Assembly: GCF_001547525.1 (NCBI RefSeq)
Contig: NZ_LNJP01000003.1
Span: 2,046,001 to 2,110,000, forward strand
Direction of reading: 5' to 3'
DNA length: 64,000 bases
Source of the DNA: Burkholderia anthina
GTDB lineage: Bacteria; Pseudomonadota; Gammaproteobacteria; Burkholderiales; Burkholderiaceae
Every line of letters begins with the position of its first letter. Positions within the stretch are counted from its first letter, which is position 1. The notes under the pieces are model-generated. The model worked only from the letters and a program-made list of their open reading frames with translations. It ran no database searches and had not been told where the DNA came from. Both the position numbers and the translations under genes were made by a program. This document shows, one piece after another, positions 38,384 to 46,832 of the stretch.

Positions 38384-38965
38384 TTACGCGCGCTGGCCGC
38401 TCGCGTCGATCCGGCGTTGCGTATCGGCGTCGACGATCGCGCGGATCGCGCTGAACAGCGGTTGCGCGTCGGTGTAGCGTCGCCCGTAGCGGAGGTTGAA
38501 CGCGTAGTCGAAATCGGGCGGATTGCGGCCCTGGTTGTGTTGCAGGATCGTTTCGAGCTTGTCGAGTGCCTTCGCCGCGCGGGCTTCCGGCGACGCGGCT
38601 GCCTCGTATTCGTCCCACAGTGCGACGATTTCGTCGCGCATCGTGCGGTCGAGCGACGCGGTCAGCGTCAGCAGGTCGTCGCGTTCGTGCGTGCTCTTGT
38701 CGGGGTGCGCGGCCTGCTCGATCGCCGGGATGTCGCCATGCAGCGCCTCGCCGAGGTCGTGGACGACGCACAGTTTCAGCAGCTTCAGCGCGTCGACGCC
38801 GGGCAGCGCGTCGGCGAACACGAGCGCCATCAGGCACAGCCGCCAGCTGTGCTCCGCCGTGCTTTCCGCACGGCCGGCCGACGTATGGCCGCTGCGCAGC
38901 ACGTCCTTCAGGCGCTCGGCTTCGCGCAGGAAAGCGAGCCGCGCGTGGATCGTATCGGGATTCAT
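38384..38965 (-). CDS. HD domain protein, YfbR/HDDC2-like 5'-deoxynucleotidase
   Basis: This 193-residue protein has the HD metal site: His39 (AEHSW), His69-Asp70 (VVHDLGEA) with Glu73, and a later Asp in ALDKLETILQHN. The layout fits the YfbR/HDDC2 group, which hydrolyses deoxynucleoside 5'-monophosphates. Activity on dNMPs is inferred from family style. It is followed by the methyltransferase gene. Confidence 0.85.
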   Translation of the reverse strand: MNPDTIHARLAFLREAERLKDVLRSGHTSAGRAESTAEHSWRLCLMALVFADALPGVDALKLLKLCVVHDLGEALHGDIPAIEQAAHPDKSTHERDDLLTLTASLDRTMRDEIVALWDEYEAAASPEARAAKALDKLETILQHNQGRNPPDFDYAFNLRYGRRYTDAQPLFSAIRAIVDADTQRRIDASGQRA

Positions 38966-39043
38966 GATCGGCGTCCTTGCGATGAACCGCCAAGCGTACG
39001 CCGGCCGGACGCGCGTCGTCCACGCATGAAATATGCGCGTGCG

Positions 39044-39610
39044 TCAGCGCGCGCCGAGCGTTTCCACGAGCCGCACGGCCGAGCCGTCCGACAGCGTCAT
39101 CCGCGTCCACCGGCACCGGCTGCCGCGAATCGGCACGACGCGCGACGCATTCGCGCCGGTGTCGAACTCGACGCTCGGCGGCCCCGCGCGGTCGTGCCAG
39201 CCGAGCGGATCGAGCGCGGCTTCCATGCGGACGATTTCCGGCGTCGCGTAGCGCCACAGCGACGTGCCGAGCAGTGCCGAAAGCGGCTGCGAGAATTCGG
39301 CCGCGCGCGCCGGCGAGCTGGCCAGCAGACGGTGCGTGAGGTCGCACACGAGATGCATGCGGCCCGCGCTGCCGGCGATCAGCCGCGCGAGCGCGTGGTC
39401 GCCCGCGGAGTCGAGGCGCGCGGCGAGCAGCCGTTCGGCCGTTGCGCGCTCGTCGGGCGACATCTGCTGAAGGCCGGCCTCCCAGCGCGAGATCGTCGAT
39501 TGCGCGACGCCGAACAGTTCGGCTGCGTGGCTTTGCTTCACGCGGTGCAGCGCGCGCCAGCGCCTGAGTTGCGGGCCGAGCGGTGGGGGATGAAGCGGGG
39601 AGGCGGGCAT
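39044..39610 (-). CDS. XRE-family helix-turn-helix protein
   Basis: This 188-residue protein has an N-terminal HTH (about 12-60: VKQSHAAELFGVAQSTISRWEAG) followed by a domain of about 120 residues that may sense a ligand; I do not recognise it (it holds a MHLVCDLTHRLLASSP segment). It is a likely DNA-binding regulator of its own or neighbouring genes. Targets unknown. Confidence 0.8.
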   Translation of the reverse strand: MPASPLHPPPLGPQLRRWRALHRVKQSHAAELFGVAQSTISRWEAGLQQMSPDERATAERLLAARLDSAGDHALARLIAGSAGRMHLVCDLTHRLLASSPARAAEFSQPLSALLGTSLWRYATPEIVRMEAALDPLGWHDRAGPPSVEFDTGANASRVVPIRGSRCRWTRMTLSDGSAVRLVETLGAR

Positions 39611-39996
39611 GGTGGTGCTCCGGTCGATGCTGCCGTCGCGCGGCGCACGCGTCGCGACGGCTACGCCGTCCGTGCGGTTCGCTTCAGTTCAGTGGCTTTC
39701 GCCCTCGGAAGCCGGATTCTCGCGTATCCGCCGCACGTTGTCGAACCGGAAGTCTGCCGCGGCAGCGGGCGCCCGCGTGCGTTCGCGCCCGTCGAAAACG
39801 TTTTCGCGGCGCTTTCACCCGGCTCCGTCATATCTTATTATTCGGCCAGAGCGGCGCGTGCCGGCCGCCATCGGTCATGTCGACGGCATGACGCGCCGGC
39901 AACGATGACCGCCATCCGGCAGGCGCGTCGCACCATGCGCGGCCGAAACGACAGGGAACGCGAGGCCGCGCGTATCCCGAAAAAAACGAGGGCGCA
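39611..39996. other. Divergent intergenic region
   Basis: These 386 bp lie between the XRE gene (minus) and the DUF308 fusion gene (plus). An AT-rich spot at 39828-39845 (CATATCTTATTATTCGG) is the best promoter candidate. No gene or RNA is evident. Confidence 0.45.
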
Positions 39997-41400
39997 ATGG
40001 TACGACTGGTGTTGCTGCTGCTGGGCATCGAATATCTGCGAACCCGCTGGCGCGGGCTGACCGTGCTCGGCTGGCTGTGGGTGGCCGCGGGCGTCGGCAT
40101 TTTCATCGACGCGCTCGACGGCGCGCTGCATTTCCCGATCGAGCTGTTCGCGTGGCTGTTCCTGATCGAAGGGCTCGCGACGCTTGCGGTGGCCGGCAGC
40201 GGGGTCGGCGGGCAGCGCATCCTGCGCTACGTGAAGGGCGTCGCGGTCGTGGTGGCCGCGGGGCTCGTGTTCGCCGGCCATCATCACGGCCACTTCCTGC
40301 TGTCGATGATCTTCGGCACGCTGTTTCTTGTCGACGGGCTGCTGCAGTGCACGTCCGCGTGGATGGTGCGCTATCGCCGCTGGCACGTCGCGTTCGCGTG
40401 GGGCGTCGTCGAGATCCTGCTGGCGATCTTCTTCTTCCAGCCGTACCCGACGCACTACGCGGGCACCGTGCCGTACTGCCTCGGCCTGCTGCTGATGTTC
40501 GGCGGAATGCAGATGCTGAGCCTCGCCGCACGCGTGCGCCGGCTGACGCGCAACCCGGCGTTCGCGACGTCGCCCGCGCCGGCGCTCGCGCCGGATCTCG
40601 ACGATGCGCAGGGCCTGCCGCAGTTCGCGCAATCTGAATGGGACGGCCCGCCGGCCGACGGCGAGCGGGCGCTCACCGTGCACGTATGGACGCCGACCGG
40701 CACGTCGAAGGCCGAAGCGCAGCGCTATCCGGTAATCGACCGCTACATCGCGGCGGTGGACGTCAACGGCGTGATCTCGACCGGCCATGCGGCGCTGGAA
40801 TCGCCGGAGGGCATCTACATCAGCCTGTATCCGGGCGTCGAAATCGATCGTTCTCCGGACGAATTCACGCGCATCCTGCGTGCGACGCGCGAGAACGACG
40901 TGCCCGGCCTGTTCCAGCCCGACTATGCGACCGAGTCGAAAGCGTGGTGCCCGTCGACCGTGCGCGTGCGCATCCGCAACTACGATCCGGCCAAGCTCGA
41001 CGCGTTCTGGTCGTCGTACCGGCAGAACACGACGTACAACCTCACGCACCGCAACTGCTCGAGTACCGTGTCGAATGCGCTCGAGGCCGCGCTCGACGGG
41101 GCGGTGTGGCGGCTGAAGGGCGAGCGGGCCGGTTGGGGCGCGTTCGTGCGGCTGCTGCTCACGCCCGAGCTGTGGGTGGCCGCGCAGATCCGCAAGCGCG
41201 CGGTGACGATGGCGTGGACGCCCGGCCTCACGCTCGACTATGCACGCGCGCTCAGCATGCTCGCCGATCCGCGCCCGTTCGCATGGTGGAAGGTCGCGCG
41301 CTCGGCGGTGAGCGCGATCATGGCGTCGCGCCGCGCGTGGCGCGAGCAGGACAGCGCGGCGTTGTCGCCTGGCGGATCGGAGGCGGCGTCGATGAAGTGA
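39997..41400 (+). CDS. DUF308/HdeD-like membrane domain fused to a probable papain-like cysteine peptidase domain
   Basis: This 467-residue protein has six hydrophobic helices within residues 1-180, resembling the DUF308/HdeD acid-resistance membrane family. After a linker, residues about 222-440 form a soluble domain with a candidate His264 (STGHAALE) and Asn353-Cys354 (THRNCSSTVSNALEAAL). The order His-then-Asn-Cys is that of circularly permuted NlpC/papain-like peptidases. Peptidase activity is inferred from these residues only. Topology puts the domain on one side of the inner membrane; which side is not clear. A GAGGGCGCA stretch upstream is a weak ribosome site. Confidence 0.75.
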   Translation: MVRLVLLLLGIEYLRTRWRGLTVLGWLWVAAGVGIFIDALDGALHFPIELFAWLFLIEGLATLAVAGSGVGGQRILRYVKGVAVVVAAGLVFAGHHHGHFLLSMIFGTLFLVDGLLQCTSAWMVRYRRWHVAFAWGVVEILLAIFFFQPYPTHYAGTVPYCLGLLLMFGGMQMLSLAARVRRLTRNPAFATSPAPALAPDLDDAQGLPQFAQSEWDGPPADGERALTVHVWTPTGTSKAEAQRYPVIDRYIAAVDVNGVISTGHAALESPEGIYISLYPGVEIDRSPDEFTRILRATRENDVPGLFQPDYATESKAWCPSTVRVRIRNYDPAKLDAFWSSYRQNTTYNLTHRNCSSTVSNALEAALDGAVWRLKGERAGWGAFVRLLLTPELWVAAQIRKRAVTMAWTPGLTLDYARALSMLADPRPFAWWKVARSAVSAIMASRRAWREQDSAALSPGGSEAASMK

Positions 41401-41496
41401 AACGCGTGGCGCCGGCCGCGGGCCCGGCATCACAAGGGGCGCTTGCGCACGGCCCGGCGAGATTGTCCGCCATCAGCACCCACGGATGACACAACC

Positions 41497-42069
41497 ATGA
41501 ACGAGACGAGGGCGTTCCGCATCCTGATTCCGACCGCGCTGGCGCTGGCGAGCGCGGGCCTCGCGCAGGCGGACACGGACGAAGTGCTGCGCATGAGCGA
41601 CGACGTGTACCGGACGTCGGTGTCGTTCTGCTCGAACGTCGCGGCCGCCGAGAAGATCGCATGCCAGGGCGACATGATCGCCGCGGGCAGCCGGATCGTC
41701 GCGGCGATGGGCGGCCTGCCGCCGGCTTCCGCCGCGGCGATCGACGAAGGCGCGCGCAACAGGCTGCCGCTGGAAGAGCGCAACGGGCTCGCGCCCGTCG
41801 AGCCGGGTGCGATCGACAAGGACGACGATCTGGCCGGCCTCGCCGGCATGGTGCGCCTGTGCGACGTGTACGAGCCCGAACCGGCGTCGCGCGCGCGGCA
41901 CCATGCGGCGCTGAAGCAGAAGGCGCCCGATGCCGCGCCGCGCGTCGAGGCGTTGCTGGCCGACGCGTCGACGGCGGCGCGCCAGCGCGTCAGCATCGGC
42001 GTGTGGCAGATTCTCGCGCTCGAAGGCCCGCAAGCATCGGCGCGGGCGTGCACGCAGCTCGGCGCCTGA
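41497..42069 (+). CDS. Hypothetical exported protein
   Basis: This 190-residue protein has a cleavable signal peptide (about 1-25, ending AQA) and a mature part with four cysteines spaced for disulfides (SFCSNV, IACQGD, LCDVYE, ACTQLG). The profile is a small periplasmic helical protein. I do not recognise the family. It lies 96 bp after the DUF308 fusion gene on the same strand. Confidence 0.65.
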   Translation: MNETRAFRILIPTALALASAGLAQADTDEVLRMSDDVYRTSVSFCSNVAAAEKIACQGDMIAAGSRIVAAMGGLPPASAAAIDEGARNRLPLEERNGLAPVEPGAIDKDDDLAGLAGMVRLCDVYEPEPASRARHHAALKQKAPDAAPRVEALLADASTAARQRVSIGVWQILALEGPQASARACTQLGA

Positions 42070-42195
42070 GCGATCCCGCATTCTTTCGTGCACCTTCACA
42101 TTCGTGCCACGTTGCGGCAGCAACAATCGCGAGCAGACATTCGACAACCTTGCGGCGCATCCCGCGCCCGCAAGCCTTTTCCGAGGAAACACGCC

Positions 42196-42927
42196 ATGCT
42201 GAAGACGCTCGCCCGCGCCGCTGCCGCACTCGCCGTCGCTTCCGTTTCACTGCACGCCGCCGCGCAGACCAGCTACGACTACCTGTTGCTCGCCGCATCG
42301 TGGGAGCCGGGCTTCTGCGCGTCGCACGACACGCCGGAATGCACGAGCCTCGCCGGCTCGTATGCGGCGACGAGCCTGTCGCTGCACGGGCTGTGGCCGA
42401 ACCGCTACGACGGCAACCAGCCGTTCTACTGCGGCGTGCCGCAGAACGACGTCGATCTCGACAACGCGCACCAGTGGTGCAGCATGGACGCGTACCCGAT
42501 CAGCAGCGCGACCCGCAACACGCTGTCGACGTACATGCCGGGCGTTGCGTCGTGTCTCGACAAGCACGAATGGTTCAAGCACGGCACCTGTTCGAATTCG
42601 GCGACGCCCGATACTTACTGGAACCAGGCGTCGGGCATGATCAGCCGGTTGGGCAACACGTCGTTCAACGCGTTCCTGCAGGCGAACGCGGGCAAGACGG
42701 TCACGCGTAACCAGCTGCTGTCGGCCTTCGAAGGCGCGTTCGGCAGCAACACGCGCAGCGCGGTGTCGCTGAAGTGCACGAAGACGAACGGCGTGAGCTA
42801 TTTCACCGAAGCGTGGATCGCCGTGAAGACGAATGCGACCGCGCAGTTTCCGAGTGCGGCGTCGCTCGTGACGGATGGCAATACGCAGGGCACGTGCCCG
42901 ACGTCGGGGGTGTTTATCGCGAAGTGA
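42196..42927 (+). CDS. Ribonuclease T2 (RNase I-like)
   Basis: This 243-residue protein has a signal peptide (about 1-23) and both T2 catalytic segments: CAS I LHGLWPN with His64, and CAS II HEWFKHGTC with His124, Glu125 and His129. It contains paired cysteines typical of the fold. It degrades RNA in the periplasm or outside the cell through 2',3'-cyclic phosphates. A GAGGAAAC site precedes ATG 42196. Confidence 0.95.
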   Translation: MLKTLARAAAALAVASVSLHAAAQTSYDYLLLAASWEPGFCASHDTPECTSLAGSYAATSLSLHGLWPNRYDGNQPFYCGVPQNDVDLDNAHQWCSMDAYPISSATRNTLSTYMPGVASCLDKHEWFKHGTCSNSATPDTYWNQASGMISRLGNTSFNAFLQANAGKTVTRNQLLSAFEGAFGSNTRSAVSLKCTKTNGVSYFTEAWIAVKTNATAQFPSAASLVTDGNTQGTCPTSGVFIAK

Positions 42928-43083
42928 GGCGGCCGCGGCCGACGTGCGCGATGTCGCGCACGTCGCGGGCGGTCCGGGCTGCGGCAGGGTGGATCGCGTG
43001 GGCGTTCGAGAATGTCGGGCGTGCCGTCGATGGCGCGCATGGAGATTTGTCGGTCGGCAGCTTCCTGCGTCGGGCGGCGGCGC

Positions 43084-44613
43084 TCAATGTGCCGCGCGCG
43101 GCGTGCCGAACCATCGTGTGAGCGCATGCGTGGCGGCGTCGATGTCCGCGTCCACGTCGTCATCGCAGGCCCAGGCGACGAAACCGTCGGGGCGCACGAG
43201 CACCGCGCGCAATCCGAGCCGGTCTTTCGCGTCGCTCGCGATATAGGCGATGCGGTCGCGCCAGCGGTTTGCCGTCGCGTGAAGTGGCCGGCCGACATCG
43301 AAGTCCAGCAGCACACCCTTGCCATGCCTCGCGCGTTCGCCGAGCCGCGTGCCATCAGTCAGTTCGAAGTCCGGAACGCTGCGGCCCACGAGCGGATGGC
43401 CGCCGCCGAGATCGTACGCGAGCGACACGCCCCACAGGCGTTCGGCGAAGTACGTCGCGCCGTCGCGCGTATCGACGAGATCGCGCATGATCGCCGCGAG
43501 CGCGCGCGAACCCGAGGACGGCCGCATCAGCGCGACCTGCGCACGCGACCAGTCGAGCACGCGCGCGCCCACCGGATGCCGTTCGTCCGTGTAGCTGTCG
43601 AGCAGGCCCGCCGGCGCGTCGCCGCGGATCGTCGCGGCGAGTTTCCAGCCGAGATTCATCGCATCGCCGAGCCCGAGATTGAGCCCCTGGCCGCCGAGCG
43701 GCGAGTGGATGTGCGCGGCATCGCCCGCGAGCAGCACGCGTCCGTTGCGGTACGTCGACGCCTGGTACGCGCGATCGGTCCACGTGGCGGCGAGCCGAAG
43801 CGTGGTCAACGTGACGCTGGCGCCGGACACGCGACGCAGCACGGCCTGCGCATGCTCGAGCGTCACCGGCGCGCTGCGATGGAACGCACCGCCGTCGAAC
43901 TCCACCAGCGCGACGGTACCGGGCGGCGTGTACGTGTACATGCCCGCTGGCGTGTAGTGACGGCCCGGCGGCAGCGCGCGCGGATCGGCGAACCCGGCTT
44001 CGATCGAATAGCCGGTGAATTCGGCGTCGGTGCCGGTGAACGCGAAGCCGCCGGCTTTGCGGACCGCGCTGCGGCCGCCGTCGCAGCCGACGAGCCAGCG
44101 TGCGCGGAAAGTCTCGCCGCCTGCGTACAGCGTGACGCCATCGTCCGACTGATCGAAGCGCTCGACGGCAAGACCGCGCCGAATCTGGACGCCCGTTGCG
44201 CCCGCACGGGCGGTCAGCACGGATTCGACGCGCGCCATGTCGGTCGCCATGTGCATGCCGGCCGGGCCGGGCAGGTGGTACGGCCACCGCGACGCATCGA
44301 TGTCGTCGTGGAAGAACTGGATGCCGGCGAAATGGCCGGCCGGACGACGTGCTTGCTGCATCCAGTGCGCGGTGTCCTTTGCGTGGGCCGGCAGTGCGAT
44401 GCCGTCGAGCAGGCCGCGACGGTAGAGCGCGTCGATGGTCGGCGCGGACAGGCCGCGCATGCCGAACGGCAGACGCTTCAGCGGAGATTCGGAATCGTCC
44501 GTCTGCTCGACCACCAGCACGGATACACCGGCGAGGCGCAGCTCGCATGCGAGAAACAGGCCGACAGGGCCGGCTCCGGCAATCACGACATCATGGGTCA
44601 TGGGCGGATTCAT
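43084..44613 (-). CDS. Group A FAD-dependent aromatic monooxygenase
   Basis: This 509-residue flavoprotein has the FAD motif VIAGAGPVGLFLACEL near the start, the DG motif VGCDGGRSAVRK and the second FAD motif LLAGDAAHIHSPLGGQGLN. The C-terminal thioredoxin-like tail matches PheA/TfdB- and rifampicin-monooxygenase-like enzymes. It would hydroxylate an aromatic substrate, possibly an antibiotic, with NAD(P)H and O2. It is divergent from a TetR gene, with two palindromic operators between, so it is very likely repressed by that regulator and induced by its substrate. Confidence 0.9.
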   Translation of the reverse strand: MNPPMTHDVVIAGAGPVGLFLACELRLAGVSVLVVEQTDDSESPLKRLPFGMRGLSAPTIDALYRRGLLDGIALPAHAKDTAHWMQQARRPAGHFAGIQFFHDDIDASRWPYHLPGPAGMHMATDMARVESVLTARAGATGVQIRRGLAVERFDQSDDGVTLYAGGETFRARWLVGCDGGRSAVRKAGGFAFTGTDAEFTGYSIEAGFADPRALPPGRHYTPAGMYTYTPPGTVALVEFDGGAFHRSAPVTLEHAQAVLRRVSGASVTLTTLRLAATWTDRAYQASTYRNGRVLLAGDAAHIHSPLGGQGLNLGLGDAMNLGWKLAATIRGDAPAGLLDSYTDERHPVGARVLDWSRAQVALMRPSSGSRALAAIMRDLVDTRDGATYFAERLWGVSLAYDLGGGHPLVGRSVPDFELTDGTRLGERARHGKGVLLDFDVGRPLHATANRWRDRIAYIASDAKDRLGLRAVLVRPDGFVAWACDDDVDADIDAATHALTRWFGTPRAAH

Positions 44614-44697
44614 CGGTGGCTCGGTTTCAGGCCAGGGCGGCCCGGTGTGATCGAGAAGGCGGTACCCCCCGGCTTCGCGCCCGCTTCGGAAAAGTAA

Positions 44698-44739
44698 TGG
44701 AACGATGTTCCATCGGCGCGATATTGGAACGATGTTCCA
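44698..44739. promoter_or_regulatory. Two identical 15-bp palindromic TetR operators
   Basis: TGGAACGATGTTCCA occurs at 44698-44712 and exactly again at 44725-44739, centres 27 bp apart. Both are TGGAAC-N3-GTTCCA dyads between the divergent monooxygenase and TetR genes. Binding by that TetR protein is inferred. Confidence 0.75.
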
Positions 44740-44759
44740 GATGTGTCAAGCTGACGCGC

Positions 44760-45437
44760 ATGAAAACCAGCAACCGGACCGAGCGGCGCGCGGATGCGTT
44801 GTCGAAAGAGCGGATCGTCGAGGCCGCGATCGGGATACTCGACCATGCAGGCGAGGGCGCGCTGACGTTTCGCTCGCTCGCGGCACACCTGGCGACCGGA
44901 AGCGGCGCGATCTACTGGCACGTCGCCGACAAGGACGACCTGCTCGCGGCGGCCGCGGATCAAGTGATCGCGGCTGCGCTGACGGACGTGCCGACGGAGC
45001 ATGACGGCGATGCGGCGCACGCGCTCCGGCGCATCGCGCTGCGTCTGTTCGACGCGTTCAGCGCGCATCCGTGGGTGGGGGCGCAGTTGTTCCGCGAACC
45101 GTGGCAGCACGCGGTGCTGCGGATCCTGGAGCGCGTTGGCGGGCAGCTTCAGGCGCTGGGCGTGCCGGAATCCGCGCAATTCGACGCCGCGTCCGCGCTG
45201 ATGCACTACATCTTCGGGCTGGCCGGCCAGTACGCGGCCGGCGCGCGGCTGCATCCGCGCGAAACGGGGCAGCCGGAGATCGTCGCGGCCGTTGCCCGGC
45301 GGTGGGGGCAGCTCGATCCGGCGCAGTACCCGTTCGTGCACAAGGTGGCGGCGCAATTGGCCGCGCACGACGAGTGCGCGCAGTTCCTGGCTGGCATCGA
45401 TCTCATTCTGGCGGGAATCGGGGCGGCGGCTCGGTAA
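44760..45437 (+). CDS. TetR family regulator
   Basis: This 225-residue protein has an N-terminal TetR DNA-binding domain (RIVEAAIGILDHAGEGALTF, then GSGAIYWHVADKDDLL) and an all-helical C-terminal domain of the TetR_C type. It probably represses the divergent flavin monooxygenase and itself through the twin operators upstream. The ligand is unknown. Its ATG is only 20 bp beyond the second operator, so bound repressor would cover its own promoter. Confidence 0.9.
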   Translation: MKTSNRTERRADALSKERIVEAAIGILDHAGEGALTFRSLAAHLATGSGAIYWHVADKDDLLAAAADQVIAAALTDVPTEHDGDAAHALRRIALRLFDAFSAHPWVGAQLFREPWQHAVLRILERVGGQLQALGVPESAQFDAASALMHYIFGLAGQYAAGARLHPRETGQPEIVAAVARRWGQLDPAQYPFVHKVAAQLAAHDECAQFLAGIDLILAGIGAAAR

Positions 45438-45484
45438 GCGGCGTCCGGCGGACGGTTCCGAACGGCGGTGCCACGAGTCCGTCG

Positions 45485-46120
45485 TTACGCCAGCAGCCGC
45501 AGCGCATCCGCGAGCGACAGCACCGTCGTGCGCGATTCGAACGCGGTGGCGAACAGATGCTCGTGGACCACCGGGTCCGGGTCGTAGCAGCAATCCTTGA
45601 CCGTGTAGAGGCGGAAATCGGCGTCGCTCGCGTGAGCGATCGACGACAGCATCACGCCGGTCGACGCGATGCCGACCATGATCAGCGTATCGATGCCTCG
45701 TGCGATCAGCCGCGCTTGCAGATCGGTGCCGAAGAAGACGCTCGCGCGGTGGGCGATGATCAGCGGTTCGTCGGGTTGCCGGGCCAGTTCGGGACACGGG
45801 CCGTCGTCGATGAACAGGCCGAGTTGCTTGATGCCCTGGCCGTTCTTGTTCAGCGGGCTGACTTCCGGATAGCCGGGGCTGAAGCGGAGGTTTGCGAACC
45901 AGACGCCGACGCCGGCCGCTCGTGCGGCGTCGCATAGCTTGCGCGTATTGGAGAGCAACTCGGGCGCGACCGACGGGAAGAGGCCGAGGATGTCGGTCTG
46001 GTAATGCATGACGAGCAGCGCGGTTCTGGATGGCGCGACGGCCGGGATCGACGCGGATGCGCCGCTGCCGGCGTGTACGGGGGAAGAAGCGACGAGTTCC
46101 GATGCGTTGTCTTGATCCAT
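45485..46120 (-). CDS. Isochorismatase-like protein lacking the usual catalytic residues
   Basis: This 211-residue cysteine-hydrolase fold protein has an extra polar head of about 30 residues. The usual Asp of the DxQ segment is His39 (VMHYQTD). The usual Lys region reads IIAHRAS. The segment that normally holds the nucleophilic Cys reads GIASTGVMLSS with no Cys. Canonical nicotinamidase or isochorismatase chemistry is therefore unlikely. It may bind a ligand or use other chemistry. It converges with the TetR gene and is monocistronic. Confidence 0.8.
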   Translation of the reverse strand: MDQDNASELVASSPVHAGSGASASIPAVAPSRTALLVMHYQTDILGLFPSVAPELLSNTRKLCDAARAAGVGVWFANLRFSPGYPEVSPLNKNGQGIKQLGLFIDDGPCPELARQPDEPLIIAHRASVFFGTDLQARLIARGIDTLIMVGIASTGVMLSSIAHASDADFRLYTVKDCCYDPDPVVHEHLFATAFESRTTVLSLADALRLLA

Positions 46121-46832
46121 GCGTGGCGTTCTCCGGTAATCGCTGCGGAAGGTCGGACACCCAAAACCGATTCGGCCCGCTCGGCCTTGAACAGTACATC
46201 GGCGGAGCGGCCGCAGCTGGCCGTGTTCGGGAAAGTGATATGTGTCTCAAAAATTCTACATTCCGGAGCCAAACAGGGCGTGTGGCGAAAATCGTGTTGC
46301 AAATTGGAGACGTTTAGTATCGCACGGACGTCTACTGTCACTTGTCGATGATCCGTGGATTAACGGCGGTGAGGAATGTCAATCGTCCAGATTTTGATAT
46401 TTCCTATCTCAGTATTAAGGGTGGTTTTTGGGATCTTCGTGAGAACGATGAAGTCTCGCAGGGCGATTCCACGGAGATGTGCTCGGTACTCCTTGTTGAT
46501 TTGCGAGTGGTCTAAATAAATCAATGATTTATTGAGTTGATGTGGGGGCGATGGCGCCTCTTTTGCCTGACGGTCTCCCTAGGGGAACTGCTCTGTTTTT
46601 GATGCGTGATTTTTTATTGGATAACCTTTTCGAAGTGTCAATTTTTTTACTTTTTAGAGGGATGGACCTGTGCATATCTGATTGGAGTACGCCGCGATCG
46701 CCGATCATGCAGCCACGGCGGGTGAACATTCACGGCTGAGGATATTGGTACGGCATTGCAATTTCTGACACTGTGCTTTCGAGTGTTTTGATAAATTGCG
46801 GCGCGAGAGACCAATCATTACGCGGCTAACAA
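46121..46832. other. AT-rich upstream region of the CDI locus
   Basis: These 712 bp are clearly AT-richer than the flanks and mark the left border of the accessory locus. A 55-codon open frame at 46348-46515 (ATG to TAA) has no ribosome site, and a 65-codon frame at 46542-46739 also lacks support, so neither is called. A promoter for cdiB lies at the right end. No RNA gene could be identified. Confidence 0.5.
46765..46793 (+). promoter_or_regulatory. Candidate sigma-70 promoter of the CDI operon
   Basis: CTGACA (46765-46770), a 17-bp spacer and TTGATA (46788-46793) would start RNA about 30 bp before the cdiB start codon. Confidence 0.4.

Noticed and set aside
46348..46515. 55-codon ORF before cdiB
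   Set aside because: No Shine-Dalgarno sequence and no recognisable domain; left as an observation only.
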